A DNA stretch of 64,000 bases from Bacillus sp. AFS015802 (GCF_002561455.1 NZ_NTUP01000013.1:1-64000); one strand, 5' to 3'; counted from the first letter of the stretch, positions 17,777 to 26,779 are shown. Numbers and translations are program-made. The notes: generated by a model not told the origin, from the letters alone.

Positions 17777-18691
17777 TCACCTCGCCAATCCTCTCTCGAA
17801 TGCAGCTAAATGATTCTGTGAAGCATCTCTCAATTGTGTGAAGACGATCCTGACATCCTGAGGAAGATTAAAAGTCAAGAACCGATCATACATAGCAATA
17901 TTATCAATCTCCCCTTGGACTCCTGCCCCATAGGCACTCTTGAGTGAATCAGGGGTGGTTGTGTAAGATTGGGATTGATCTTCAGGAAGCGGTATTCCGT
18001 AGCGTTGGAACAAAGTCTGCAATGCTGTTATATGGCGCAACTCTGCTTCTTTAATCCTTAGAAAAGTCCGTACGTTTCCGAAATTCTGGATGATCCGGTC
18101 ATATCGGGCCTGTGCCAGGTATTCATCCTGCATGGCATATATAAGCATTTGGGGAACCGAGAGCGTAGAGGCAGCGAGAGCTCCTTTTGCACCATAATCC
18201 ACTTGTCTTGATAAACCCCTGCTTCCTTTATTCTTCATCATATAAAATAAAAACCACACGGCGTGATTCTGTTCATCTGCAGCTGCACGGCTGAATGTTT
18301 CTTTTATATATGAATCTTGAACCCCATTTGCAACGCTATGATAAAAATCAACAGTATCCTGCTCATCCCTAAAGGCAAATTCAAGTCCCTTTTTGTATGA
18401 ATCCGGACAACCTTCCTGCAGCTCGGGACTGGGCTTCATTCCTGTAAGGTTTGCATAGATTTCACTGAATGCCTTCAAATGACGTTTTTCGTCTTTACGG
18501 ATTTCAAGAATCCGCATTCTTTCATCTTCTGTCGGTGCTTTATTCGCAAGCTTTTCGTAACAAATAATCGCACTGTATTCACCATTGATGGCTTTCTGAA
18601 GATTGGTCACCAGAGTATGACTCTCCGGTGCCCTCGAGTATGCATCCAGGTAAAAGGGTTTGAATTGACGGTAAAACTGATATGGATTCAT
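17777..18691 (-). CDS. Double ferritin-like domain protein
   Basis: A 304-residue protein with two ferritin-like four-helix modules in tandem. The N-terminal one (about residues 25-165) has rubrerythrin-type ligands: EYSAIICYEKLA, EKRHLKAF, DEQDTVDFYHSV and DEQNHAVWF. The C-terminal one (about 185-300) resembles DUF2202: DEYLAQARYDRII, EAELRHITAL, EIDNIAMYDRFL and QNHLAAFERGL. Both sets of Glu/His ligands look intact, so two di-iron sites are predicted. The role is probably peroxide or metal handling, but no reaction can be assigned. I chose ATG at 18691, 9 bases after AGAGGTG; a GTG at 18703 overlaps that ribosome binding site. Confidence 0.78.
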   Translation of the reverse strand: MNPYQFYRQFKPFYLDAYSRAPESHTLVTNLQKAINGEYSAIICYEKLANKAPTEDERMRILEIRKDEKRHLKAFSEIYANLTGMKPSPELQEGCPDSYKKGLEFAFRDEQDTVDFYHSVANGVQDSYIKETFSRAAADEQNHAVWFLFYMMKNKGSRGLSRQVDYGAKGALAASTLSVPQMLIYAMQDEYLAQARYDRIIQNFGNVRTFLRIKEAELRHITALQTLFQRYGIPLPEDQSQSYTTTPDSLKSAYGAGVQGEIDNIAMYDRFLTFNLPQDVRIVFTQLRDASQNHLAAFERGLAR

Positions 18692-18763
18692 TCTACGTAA
18701 CACCTCTTTTTTTCAGTCAATACATATTGTATGAACAATAGAAAAATAGGTGTCAGTACCGGG

Positions 18764-19726
18764 TCAGCTCTTTCCCTGGACGTTTGTGTAGACTTCCAAA
18801 AGATCGGTCACCAACATGCCATTGATTTTCATACCTGCTAACTCACTTCCAGAAATTTCAACATTCTTCAGATTGCAATTTTGAAGCTTACTGCCACTAA
18901 GGTCACAACGGTCAAATCTTACTGGTTCATCTGCACCCTCGAGGTTGGTGTCGTGAATGGTTACACCATTCAGTGTTACATGAGCAACCTCACTGCCCGA
19001 CAGATTCAGGTCGGCAATCAAGGATTTTTGCAGATTGATATTTTGGAAGCAAGATTCACTGAGATTGCAGTTGTTAAACACCGCTCCCATTAGATTGCTG
19101 TTAGTAAACGTGGAGTGACTCCCATTGATTCCGTAGAAGTCTGTCTTCTCCATATTGCAATGTTCCACCTGAAGTTCAGAAAGGTCCTCGCGCTTTAACG
19201 TATCGCCATGAACGCAAAGCCCCCTCAACTCCCCATCAAGAACAGCCTCTTCATTCATTTCTTTCTCATAGCAGAATTCATCATCGGTTTCAAAAACTTT
19301 CCTATATCCCATCTTTTCATAAAAATAATGATTGTTCAGCTGACGGCTTGACGTCTCAAGCTCCCAAGTCCTCACATGGGGATACTCATATTCCATTCGT
19401 CTCATCACGTTAGAGCCGATTCCTTTTCCTTGTTGCGAGGGATCAATGAATATCCGATCGACTCTTCCATGACGTTTGCCAACCACCGTTAGAATCAATC
19501 CACCAACAATGGCACCTTCAAAGAGGATCTTGAAATAATCCAATTCCCTTATCATATATTTTCCCATTTCTACGGAATCATAGCCGGGCGGCTGAATGTT
19601 GTAATCAACGACACCGGTGTGACCACTGAGCCATTTTTCTTTTTCCATGTCGAAAACGTTCTTTTTTATTGTGGTTAGGATGGAGGCGTCCTCAATATGC
19701 GCCTTCTCTATTTTAACTGAGCTCAT
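18764..19726 (-). CDS. GNAT acetyltransferase fused to pentapeptide-repeat domain
   Basis: A 320-residue two-domain protein. Residues about 1-155 form a GNAT fold with the acetyl-CoA loop QQGKGIGSNVMRRME and the C-terminal YEKMGYRKVFETDDEF. Residues about 165-315 are pentapeptide repeats of the A(D/N)LxX type (FTNSNLMGAVFNNCNLSESC, FDRCDLSGSKLQNCNL), which fold as a right-handed beta-helix. The fusion is unusual. The 14-base gap to the serine hydrolase gene upstream implies one operon. The acetylation substrate is unknown. Confidence 0.82.
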   Translation of the reverse strand: MSSVKIEKAHIEDASILTTIKKNVFDMEKEKWLSGHTGVVDYNIQPPGYDSVEMGKYMIRELDYFKILFEGAIVGGLILTVVGKRHGRVDRIFIDPSQQGKGIGSNVMRRMEYEYPHVRTWELETSSRQLNNHYFYEKMGYRKVFETDDEFCYEKEMNEEAVLDGELRGLCVHGDTLKREDLSELQVEHCNMEKTDFYGINGSHSTFTNSNLMGAVFNNCNLSESCFQNINLQKSLIADLNLSGSEVAHVTLNGVTIHDTNLEGADEPVRFDRCDLSGSKLQNCNLKNVEISGSELAGMKINGMLVTDLLEVYTNVQGKS

Positions 19727-19740
19727 GTTCGTTTCCCCTT

Positions 19741-20745
19741 TTAACTATTGAAATAGGTTTCTATCACTTTCAACACCCCGAAAGCACCGGAGCTCTTATT
19801 TGATAGTACAACTGCTTTGATATCCTTCTCGGGGTAATATGCAGAATGAAAGCTCACCCCTGGATCATATCCCATTACATGATGCTTATCGGGTTGATTC
19901 AACCACATCCCATACCCATAGTCCACACCCTCTTTAACCTTTGCATGGGATTTTGAAATCAGCTTTGTTCCCCTTTCACTTAGGAGCTTATTTGTCAAAA
20001 GGGATTCCCAAAACGAAATCATATCAGGTCCAGTAACGTATGCCCCTCCGTCCGCCCCGCCCTGTATGGGGATGGAAAACACATTGGTCCTCCAGGAATC
20101 TTCTGGTTCATCAATGTATCCGTAGGCCGTATTTGCTGGTAAACGATCCAGACGAAAATATCCCGAAGTGTGCATATTCGCAGGTCCGAAAATGTGTTCC
20201 TTGATATACTCCTGCACCGTCTTCCCTGAAAGCTTCTCGATCACCAACCCGAGAATGATGTATCCGGCATTATTATAATCAAACCGCTCGCCAGGAGGGA
20301 ATTTCATATGTCCGTTTTGAAAAAGCGGGAGAAAATCTTCTCCCTTCCTCATTAAATACATAGGGGTCTGCTTCCATAGCTCTTCAAAATCATCCATCAC
20401 ATCCTCGTCAAAATAATCTGAAATTCCAGAGGTGTGTGTAAGTAAATGATGAATGGTCACTTTGTCATCAAAATGTGGGAATCCAGACCCCAGACATTCT
20501 TTTATCGGTGTATGAAAAGACACTCTTTCCTCTTCGACAAGCTGGCAGATGGCAACAGCGGTGAACAACTTACATCCTGAAGCAATTCCAAATCGCGTAT
20601 CAACAGAGTTGGACCGTCCTTCACTTCGATCGGCATGGCCAAAAGCAGTTTCAACAAGCAGCTCCTCCTGTTTCTTAACGATAACCGTTCCTGAAAAACC
20701 CTCTTTTTCTGCATGTTCTTTGATCTTGATATGTAGATCCTTCAT
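19741..20745 (-). CDS. Beta-lactamase-fold serine hydrolase
   Basis: A 334-residue cytoplasmic class C beta-lactamase-family hydrolase with no signal peptide. The SxxK nucleophile motif is ASGCKLFTAV (about residue 58) and the YxN motif is DYNNAGYIIL (about 155). The family's HTSGISDY segment is present. Such proteins include esterases and D-aminopeptidases, and the lack of export argues against antibiotic hydrolysis. Start ATG at 20745 with GAAGGGG upstream. First gene of a likely two-gene operon with the GNAT-pentapeptide fusion. Confidence 0.85.
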   Translation of the reverse strand: MKDLHIKIKEHAEKEGFSGTVIVKKQEELLVETAFGHADRSEGRSNSVDTRFGIASGCKLFTAVAICQLVEEERVSFHTPIKECLGSGFPHFDDKVTIHHLLTHTSGISDYFDEDVMDDFEELWKQTPMYLMRKGEDFLPLFQNGHMKFPPGERFDYNNAGYIILGLVIEKLSGKTVQEYIKEHIFGPANMHTSGYFRLDRLPANTAYGYIDEPEDSWRTNVFSIPIQGGADGGAYVTGPDMISFWESLLTNKLLSERGTKLISKSHAKVKEGVDYGYGMWLNQPDKHHVMGYDPGVSFHSAYYPEKDIKAVVLSNKSSGAFGVLKVIETYFNS

Positions 20746-20927
20746 CTGGAAACCCCTTCTCTATTTTTGTGATTATGGTAAATTATAGCATATAAATCTG
20801 ATCTCTTTCTCCATTCGGAGGCAAACTTATTAGACATAGATGCTCTTTACCGATATAGTTGTAGTAACATTATTGACCCGATAGAGTTTTTACATGCAAG
20901 ATTAATAGATTAAAGGAGGAACGACTC

Positions 20928-21791
20928 GTGTCTAATGAATACAATCTGGCTTCATCGGAATTCCATTCTTTAATCACCACTTCTAAAAAATTGTTCCAAA
21001 GCATCAGTAAGCACCTCGGTGTTCAAACCGCTTACATCACCAGACGGGGTGATGATGCAATGACCGTATTAAGTTCTTATAATGAAAAGGAGGACATCAT
21101 ACCTGAGGGATACTCCGTTGCATACGGGGATACATACTGCCGTCTAATTATTATGAATGAGAACAATGAGATGCATAAGGTCAACCTCGCCAAAGATGTC
21201 ATAACGAGGGAACTAGAAGTCACTTCTCAACTTGGGGTAAAAGGATTCCTGGGAGTAACCTTAAAGGACCCAACTGGAGGAGTGTTCGGCACACTTTGTG
21301 TGATGGATAAAAATGAAAAGGTCTTTTCTCAGGAGGATATTGACTATCTTCACGTGATGGCGGACGTCCTTTCTCACATCTTGGAGTTGGATCAGACTAA
21401 ATTTAATTTGAATTACTTGAGTGTCCCCATCATCCCCATAACGGAAGGAATTGCATGCCTTAGTATTCAGGGGATCATGGATGCCAATCGATCGGAACAG
21501 ATGATCAATAAGGTCCTGGAACATGGAGCAAGTCACGGTACAGATTACTTTATCATCGATTTGACCGGGCTTCTCATTCTGGATGGGAAATTTCCCGTTG
21601 CATTCAGTAATCTCGTACAGTCTCTTCACCTAATGGGCATTGAAACCATCTTAACGGGCATCACCCCGACCATCGCCATGCACGAAAAGGAGAATGACCA
21701 ACTCAATCATCTGCCTATCGTCAAGGTGCGTAATCTAGAATCTGCACTTAAGCATATTGGATTCAAGCTGACTGAAACGTCCATCCATTGA
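20928..21791 (+). CDS. GAF-STAS protein (RsbR-like, degenerate phosphosite)
   Basis: A 287-residue protein with an N-terminal GAF sensor domain (about residues 15-155; GTLCVMDKNEKVFSQEDID) and a C-terminal STAS domain (about 165-280; IIDLTGLLILDGKFPVAFSN and ETILTGITPTIA). The layout matches RsbR-type stressosome sensors. The usual GVPVVDT phosphothreonine position reads LLILDG here, so the main switch kinase target is absent. Start is GTG with AAAGGAGG 8 bases upstream. Monocistronic. Confidence 0.82.
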   Translation: MSNEYNLASSEFHSLITTSKKLFQSISKHLGVQTAYITRRGDDAMTVLSSYNEKEDIIPEGYSVAYGDTYCRLIIMNENNEMHKVNLAKDVITRELEVTSQLGVKGFLGVTLKDPTGGVFGTLCVMDKNEKVFSQEDIDYLHVMADVLSHILELDQTKFNLNYLSVPIIPITEGIACLSIQGIMDANRSEQMINKVLEHGASHGTDYFIIDLTGLLILDGKFPVAFSNLVQSLHLMGIETILTGITPTIAMHEKENDQLNHLPIVKVRNLESALKHIGFKLTETSIH

Positions 21792-21794
21792 CAC

Positions 21795-21828
21795 AAAGAA
21801 AAAGGAGAGTCTCCCTTTCTGACTCTCC
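21795..21828 (-). terminator. Intrinsic terminator downstream of tyrZ
   Basis: GGAGAGTC/GACTCTCC stem followed on the minus strand by TTTTTCTTT. It lies about 50 bases after the tyrZ stop. Confidence 0.7.
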
Positions 21829-21879
21829 CTGACTGTCACCCTGCATCAATCTGTTTCCGGGGCAGGCTTCCTGGTGCCT

Positions 21880-23130
21880 TTATTTTTTCAAGATTAGCTT
21901 CTTAAACTTCCTCTTCCCCACCTGAACAATCATTCCATCTTTGATTTCCACGACCGACTGCACATCCAAAACCTTTTCCGAATTGATTCTGATGCCTCCA
22001 TTTTGAATCATTCTGCGTGCCTCACTTTTTGAACTTTGCATGTTAAGGGCCACCAGAAGATCGACTATGGAGATCTTTTCTTCACCCTCCCATTCTATTT
22101 CTGGAATTTCATCAGGAAGGGCACCTTTTTGGAATACGTTTTTGAACTGGCTTTCCGCTTGTCGAGCCGCCTCTTCTCCGTGATACATTCTAACCATCGT
22201 TTTTGCTAACAGAATTTTGGCGTCTCTCGGGTGAAGGGTCCCTTCGTCTAATTCTTTCGCTAACCTCTTCTTCTCTTCCAGTGATAAATCAGTGATCAGA
22301 TTAAAATATTTGATGATCAACTCATCGGGAATCGACATCGTCTTTCCGAACATTTGATTGGGATCTTCATCAATCCCGATATAATTATGCTTGGATTTCG
22401 ACATTTTATCTACACCGTCAAGACCTTCAAGCAAAGGAAGCAAGATGACCACTTGTTTCTCCTGGTTGTAATGTTCCTGTAGATGTCGTCCCATCAGGAC
22501 ATTAAACTGCTGGTCCGTCCCTCCGAGTTCTACATCGCTCTCTAGTGCGACGGAATCGTATCCCTGCATCATAGGGTAAAACAGCTCGTGAAGTGAGATC
22601 GGTTTCCCTTCTGATAACCGGCTGGAGAAGTCATTTCGCTCAATCAACCGGGCGACGGTGATCTTCGATGATAATTGGATGACATCCTCCAGATTCAAGG
22701 CTGAAAGCCATTTTGAATTGTAATGGAGCTCCACCTTTTCTTTGTCGAGGACTTTGCCAAATTGTTCAAAGTATGTCTTTGCGTTTCGCTTCACTTCTTC
22801 ATCCGTCAATTGTTTTCTTGCTGCGGTTTTTCCGGTTGGATCCCCGATCTTACCGGTGAAATCGCCAATGATAAGCTGGACGATATGACCGTTTTCCTGA
22901 AACTGCCTTAATTTATTCAGAACGACCGTATGACCGATATGAACATCTGGTGCGGTTGGATCAAGCCCCAGTTTGATCTTTAACGACTTTCCAGTTGAGA
23001 TTGAATTCACCAGTTTTTGTTTCAATTCCTCTTCCGGAATGATATCCTGTACTCCATTTCTGTATTGTGCCAACTGCCTTTCGACTTCGTGTTGTTTATC
23101 TTTTGTAAGTGATTCCCATTTACAAACCAT
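21880..23130 (-). CDS. tyrZ: Tyrosyl-tRNA synthetase, TyrZ type
   Basis: A 416-residue class I synthetase that charges tRNA-Tyr. The HIGH-box is HIGHT (residues 64-68) and the second signature is KMSKS; B. subtilis TyrS instead has KFGKT, so this is the TyrZ type. A C-terminal S4 RNA-binding domain spans about residues 350-410 ([20 protein letters not shown]). The start ATG at 23130 has GGAGG upstream. Expression is controlled by the Tyr T-box leader before it. I cannot tell from this window whether a second TyrRS exists. Confidence 0.93.
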   Translation of the reverse strand: MVCKWESLTKDKQHEVERQLAQYRNGVQDIIPEEELKQKLVNSISTGKSLKIKLGLDPTAPDVHIGHTVVLNKLRQFQENGHIVQLIIGDFTGKIGDPTGKTAARKQLTDEEVKRNAKTYFEQFGKVLDKEKVELHYNSKWLSALNLEDVIQLSSKITVARLIERNDFSSRLSEGKPISLHELFYPMMQGYDSVALESDVELGGTDQQFNVLMGRHLQEHYNQEKQVVILLPLLEGLDGVDKMSKSKHNYIGIDEDPNQMFGKTMSIPDELIIKYFNLITDLSLEEKKRLAKELDEGTLHPRDAKILLAKTMVRMYHGEEAARQAESQFKNVFQKGALPDEIPEIEWEGEEKISIVDLLVALNMQSSKSEARRMIQNGGIRINSEKVLDVQSVVEIKDGMIVQVGKRKFKKLILKK

Positions 23131-23242
23131 GATTGTTCCTCCTTGACTGATGATGGTAAAAAAGCATTTCAATTTAAATCTCCGTTATATTTGTGATTTC
23201 GCAGCTAAAGCAAATGTTTTTCCGTTAGCTACTCAAAATCAA

Positions 23243-23455
23243 CTTAAAAAACCACGCCCCTAAAAAAAGGGACGTGGTTTACGCGGTACCACCCTTATTG
23301 AAGATCTCTCTTCCACTCGATACGGATAACGGACCGTCCGTTCTTTGCTACTGTTGTGTTCACAAAAAATGTTCAGGGAGGTAATTCGCGCTTATCCGTG
23401 TACTGATTTTCACCAAGCATCAGTTCTCTACGACAGGGAGATAAGTCACTACTGA
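23243..23455 (-). promoter_or_regulatory. Tyr T-box leader riboswitch
   Basis: The antiterminator T-box AGGGTGGTACCGCG is read on the minus strand (complement 23281-23295). It is followed by a terminator, AACCACGTCCC/GGGGCGTGGTT, then TTTTTT. In stem I the specifier is UAC (Tyr, complement 23400-23402) in the context CAGUACACGG, followed by a purine as usual. Uncharged tRNA-Tyr should promote readthrough into tyrZ. Confidence 0.9.
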
Positions 23456-23492
23456 TTCCCATCATGACATGTATGATTTTGAATTTTCATTC

Positions 23493-23521
23493 ATTTTACA
23501 GAAAAATGAAGAGTATGACAA
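23493..23521 (-). promoter_or_regulatory. sigma-A-like promoter of the tyrZ leader
   Basis: Minus-strand TTGTCA (23516-23521), 17-bp spacer, TAAAAT (23493-23498). Confidence 0.6.
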
Positions 23522-23536
23522 TAAGAATGTTAAATA

Positions 23537-24193
23537 TTATTTCACAACTCCCATTACAAAACCATCGTACCCCTTTGATCCGACGGTCTGAACGACTGTT
23601 GAGTCAATCCTGTCTTCTTTCGATAACATATCGACAAAGGTACGCACACCTTGAACACTATCGTCTTCGCTGTTTTCATCGATGACCCTTCCGGAGCGAA
23701 CGACGTTATCCGTAATGATGACCGTTCCAGGCTGTGACAATTGAAGCGCCCACTTCAGATAATTGGCATTATTTTGTTTATCGGCATCGATGAAGATGAA
23801 GTCAAAGGTCCCCTCGAGTGTCGGCAGTGTATCAAGTGCTGCGCCTACCTTGATTTCCACCTTTTCTCCAAAACCTGCATTCCTGATATTCTCCTCTGCG
23901 ACCTTTGCATGTTTATCACTATATTCCAAGGTAACAAGCCGTCCATCCTCAGGGAGAGCACGGGCAAGCCAAATGGTGCTATAGCCTCCAAGAGTCCCGA
24001 TTTCAAGAATGGATTTTGCCCCTTTGAGCCGGGCAAGTAATGAAAGGAATTTACCCTGATTCGGGGATACATCAATAGCTGGCAGTTCTGCTTCACTATT
24101 CGCTTTCAATACAGATTCCATGATTGAATCCTTTTTTTGAAGTTTACTAGTATAATATTGATCGACTTTCGTCCAAGTATTGGCTGAGGTCAT
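23537..24193 (-). CDS. SAM-dependent O-methyltransferase
   Basis: A 218-residue class I methyltransferase of the catechol/caffeoyl-CoA O-methyltransferase family (Methyltransf_3). The SAM-binding motif is ILEIGTLGGYSTIWLA (about residue 60), the acidic loop is LVTLEYSDKHAKVAEENI, and the metal-site segment is FDFIFIDADKQNN. The acceptor is unknown; some Bacillus relatives modify tRNA. The start ATG at 24193 follows AAGGAG by 8 bases; a GTG nine bases upstream is too close to the ribosome binding site. Confidence 0.87.
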   Translation of the reverse strand: MTSANTWTKVDQYYTSKLQKKDSIMESVLKANSEAELPAIDVSPNQGKFLSLLARLKGAKSILEIGTLGGYSTIWLARALPEDGRLVTLEYSDKHAKVAEENIRNAGFGEKVEIKVGAALDTLPTLEGTFDFIFIDADKQNNANYLKWALQLSQPGTVIITDNVVRSGRVIDENSEDDSVQGVRTFVDMLSKEDRIDSTVVQTVGSKGYDGFVMGVVK

Positions 24194-24302
24194 CTTTTTC
24201 ACTCCTTATGTATTGAACTTGTTTTATCATAGCATATTTTACCATATTTAGTGACATTGTTTTAAACTGTTTTCAATCTCTATGATTGAATAATCCAACC
24301 TA

Positions 24303-24338
24303 AAAGAAAAAGCACCCGGCCGGACGCCGGGTGCTTTA
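24303..24338 (-). terminator. Intrinsic terminator of the MarR operon
   Basis: AAAGCACCCGGC/GCCGGGTGCTTT stem followed on the minus strand by TTTTTCTTTTA, directly after the monooxygenase stop. Confidence 0.85.
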
Positions 24339-24345
24339 CACGTAA

Positions 24346-24642
24346 TTATTTCTCGATTTTATTCCCTTCGTATATCTTCACATCAAGAGGTGCAGCCAAG
24401 TATTCTGGTGCCCTTCCTACAAATGATGTGAAATGTTCACTCGTATTGTGACTCTCGACGGCAGATGAGTCCTTCCAAACCTCTACCATAGTATAGACAC
24501 TTTCCCTCTCCGTATCTTTCATTAGATCATAAGAAATGTTGCCTTCCTCGGACCTGGATGAGGACACAAGAAGGCGTACCTCTTCTAAAAATGCCTGTTC
24601 TTTGATTGGGTTAATCTGAAATTCTGCATGAATGATAATCAT
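24346..24642 (-). CDS. Antibiotic-biosynthesis-monooxygenase (ABM) domain protein
   Basis: A 98-residue dimeric alpha/beta-barrel protein of the ABM/quinol monooxygenase family (YcnE, YgiN type): NPIKEQAFLEEVRLLVSSSR and EEGNISYDLMKD, then TMVEVWKDSSAVESHN. Such cofactor-free enzymes oxidise quinols or act as catabolic helpers. Third gene of the MarR-nitroreductase-ABM operon, which fits a quinone or electrophile detoxification role (inference). GAGGAG precedes the ATG. Confidence 0.82.
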   Translation of the reverse strand: MIIIHAEFQINPIKEQAFLEEVRLLVSSSRSEEGNISYDLMKDTERESVYTMVEVWKDSSAVESHNTSEHFTSFVGRAPEYLAAPLDVKIYEGNKIEK

Positions 24643-24667
24643 ATTATTTCTCCTCTCTATCGTAACG

Positions 24668-25303
24668 TTATTTCCATTCCGTAATGGATTCGATCGGTAA
24701 ACGGACCGATTTGTATCCTGCGTCCGCAGCTTTACCGATTGATATCAGCATAACTGGATAATAACGGTCTTTATCCATACCGTATGCTTCAGCAATTTGA
24801 TCCTTTTCGTAACCGCCAATCGGATTTGTATCGTATCCATGGGCACGAGCCGCAAGCATCAACTGCATCGATACCAATCCTGCATCGATCAGATTCATTT
24901 CCCTGAACTGATCCACTGACATGGTTTCAAGCAAACCTTTAATGGCAGGAAGTTGTCTGTCTCTTACTTCTGCTGGCATATAGCCTTCTTCCACTGCCTT
25001 ATTATAAATTTCATCTGCATAGTCAAGACTGTTCATATCAACGAATACAGCAATCACGGCAGAAGAAGTCTTCACCTGGGTTTGATTGAATTTAGCAAGT
25101 GGTGCAAGGGTTTCTTTCCCTTCTGCACTGTCGATCACAACAAAGCGCCATGGCTGCAGGTTAACAGATGAAGGTGCCAGTGTTGCTTCCGTAAGGATTT
25201 CCGCCATTTCTTCTTTGCTTATTTTCACAGATGGATCATAGTTTCGGATGGAACGGCGACCTGTGATGATTTCATTAAAGTCATTGATTTTTGTTTGATT
25301 CAT
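24668..25303 (-). CDS. Nitroreductase-family FMN oxidoreductase
   Basis: A 211-residue FMN-dependent NAD(P)H oxidoreductase. The N-terminal FMN site is RRSIRNYDPS, APSSVNLQPWRFVVIDS contacts the flavin, and the C-terminal segment NPIGGYEKDQIAEAYG is typical. It resembles B. subtilis YodC/YdgI/MhqN-type enzymes that reduce quinones or nitroaromatics. It lies between the MarR gene and the ABM gene with short gaps. AAAAGGAG precedes the ATG. Confidence 0.87.
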   Translation of the reverse strand: MNQTKINDFNEIITGRRSIRNYDPSVKISKEEMAEILTEATLAPSSVNLQPWRFVVIDSAEGKETLAPLAKFNQTQVKTSSAVIAVFVDMNSLDYADEIYNKAVEEGYMPAEVRDRQLPAIKGLLETMSVDQFREMNLIDAGLVSMQLMLAARAHGYDTNPIGGYEKDQIAEAYGMDKDRYYPVMLISIGKAADAGYKSVRLPIESITEWK

Positions 25304-25329
25304 GATGCATTCTCCTTTTACGCTAATGT

Positions 25330-25764
25330 TTAGAATTTAATGTCTTGTACATTATGTTGAATTCGATTCAGCATATCGGACAGAACCGAACGTTCTTCTT
25401 CTGTGAAAGTCTTGAAGACATTAGAGATGAAAATTTCCTTCTCTTCCCGGTAAGCTTGTATCTTCATTCTTCCCTCATCCGTCAAGCGGACAAAGGTAAA
25501 CCGGTTGTCTGCAGGATTTTTACGCCGGGAAACCATCCCTTTTCCTTCAAGATGCTTTAAGTGCCTGGTCACAGCAGCCCCATCAATATTGACTTCACGT
25601 TGAAGGGCGGTCTGACTGATTTCTTCCACCTCAAACAGCTTGTGCAAAAGTTCCAGACGAGATTGACTGATACCGGTACAACGCTCAAATTTCGGACTCA
25701 TTTGCTTATATATATCATTGAGTTGAACGATGATCTTCTCTTCTTCACGACACGAGTTGGTCAA
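25330..25764 (-). CDS. MarR-family transcriptional regulator
   Basis: A 144-residue winged-helix regulator (HTH about residues 48-80: ISQTALQREVNIDGAAVTRH). It has Cys5 and Cys29 near the N-terminus, which could be redox or electrophile sensors as in YodB/MhqR-like regulators; that is speculation. The start is TTG with AAAGGAGGAGG upstream. First gene of the operon; two palindromes follow its promoter. Confidence 0.85.
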   Translation of the reverse strand: MTNSCREEEKIIVQLNDIYKQMSPKFERCTGISQSRLELLHKLFEVEEISQTALQREVNIDGAAVTRHLKHLEGKGMVSRRKNPADNRFTFVRLTDEGRMKIQAYREEKEIFISNVFKTFTEEERSVLSDMLNRIQHNVQDIKF

Positions 25765-25787
25765 AGCATCCTCCTCCTTTTAAATGG

Positions 25788-25845
25788 TTGACAGGTCAAT
25801 CATTGACCCGTCAATTAATATAATATATTTCTAGATCATAGTCAA
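25788..25845 (-). promoter_or_regulatory. Promoter and twin MarR operators TTGAC-NN-GTCAA
   Basis: On the minus strand TTGACT (25840-25845), 17-bp spacer, TATATT (25817-25822) form a promoter. Immediately downstream are two inverted repeats, TTGACCCGTCAA (25803-25814) and TTGACAGGTCAA (25788-25799), 15 bp apart centre to centre, positioned to block transcription when bound. Confidence 0.75.
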
Positions 25846-25862
25846 TCAATTGGATTTTAGAA

Positions 25863-25905
25863 AGAAAAAGCCGGCTAAGATGGGTACTACCCCCTTAACC
25901 AGCCA
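25863..25905 (-). terminator. Intrinsic terminator after HAD gene
   Basis: GCTGGTTAAG pairs with CTTAGCCGGC (10 pairs, two G-U) and is followed by TTTTTC on the minus strand. Confidence 0.7.
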
Positions 25906-25908
25906 TAA

Positions 25909-26682
25909 TCATTTCTTCACTTCCCTGTATTCAGTAGATAGCACCTTTAATTTAGTAATGATATCTGATTCATAGTCACCTGTCAGGGGGATATGATCAT
26001 CTGCATATCTGGAGAGCCCCTCGTGATATCCTACCATGACGGAATACCTCGCTTTACTGAACATACTGATATCATTTGCATCGTTACCGAATGAAATAAA
26101 GTCTTCTTCAGCCACTCCGAAGGATGATAGTGCACTCCATTTATGTATATTAGCGGGACTGATATCCACTACCATTTCATTCATATGTATATTCACGACA
26201 ACCTCCATTGCTTCCAATTCACGTGTTAAACCCTGAAAGTTCGAAGAGGTTAACAGCAATACCTTCACAATCGGATCCAATGATTCGACAGGAAGTGCCT
26301 TGGCAAGATTGGCAGGATCAAGGAAATGTAGAATGGGATGATTCTTTGGTCCTGTGTAAGAATAATCCCACTCGCCATCGATTAAATAAGTCGCTTCATA
26401 GTGATCAATCAGCTCATGGATCTTTTGCAGATCTTTTGGATGGAAGGAAGTAGAGTGAATCATTTCTCCCTCCTGATAAAGTAAAGATCCGTTTCCACCT
26501 ATCAAAGGAAAAGAATGCAATCTCACATCCAGTACAGGAAGCATATCCCTGATTGGTCTTGCAGAAGCAAAATATATTTCGTGCCCACTCGATTTTAGTT
26601 CCAATAAACAATTGACGATTTTTTCTGAAACCGGTTTCCCTTTAAAGCATATCGTCCCATCTAAATCAAAAACAAACTTCAT
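25909..26682 (-). CDS. HAD-superfamily IIB (Cof-type) phosphatase
   Basis: A 257-residue haloacid-dehalogenase phosphatase. The catalytic DxD motif is FDLDGTICF at residues 4-12, motif II is SARPIRD, and motif III/IV is ISFGNDANDISMF. The cap is type IIB, typical of sugar-phosphate or FMN phosphatases such as Cof/YwtE. The substrate is not readable. Start ATG at 26682 follows AGAGGGTGG; an upstream in-frame GTG overlaps that site. Confidence 0.87.
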   Translation of the reverse strand: MKFVFDLDGTICFKGKPVSEKIVNCLLELKSSGHEIYFASARPIRDMLPVLDVRLHSFPLIGGNGSLLYQEGEMIHSTSFHPKDLQKIHELIDHYEATYLIDGEWDYSYTGPKNHPILHFLDPANLAKALPVESLDPIVKVLLLTSSNFQGLTRELEAMEVVVNIHMNEMVVDISPANIHKWSALSSFGVAEEDFISFGNDANDISMFSKARYSVMVGYHEGLSRYADDHIPLTGDYESDIITKLKVLSTEYREVKK

Positions 26683-26751
26683 GAAAACCACCCTCTCTCA
26701 ATATGTATGATTTTACCACATGATTGAAAAGTGAGTAATCATTTTTTTCAG

Positions 26752-26779
26752 TAAAAAGACTTACTCCTTCGGTAAGTCC
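26752..26779 (-). terminator. Intrinsic terminator overlapping the stop of the 63-aa gene
   Basis: GACTTAC/GTAAGTC stem followed by TTTTTAC on the minus strand. The stem includes the stop codon of the small gene. Confidence 0.65.
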
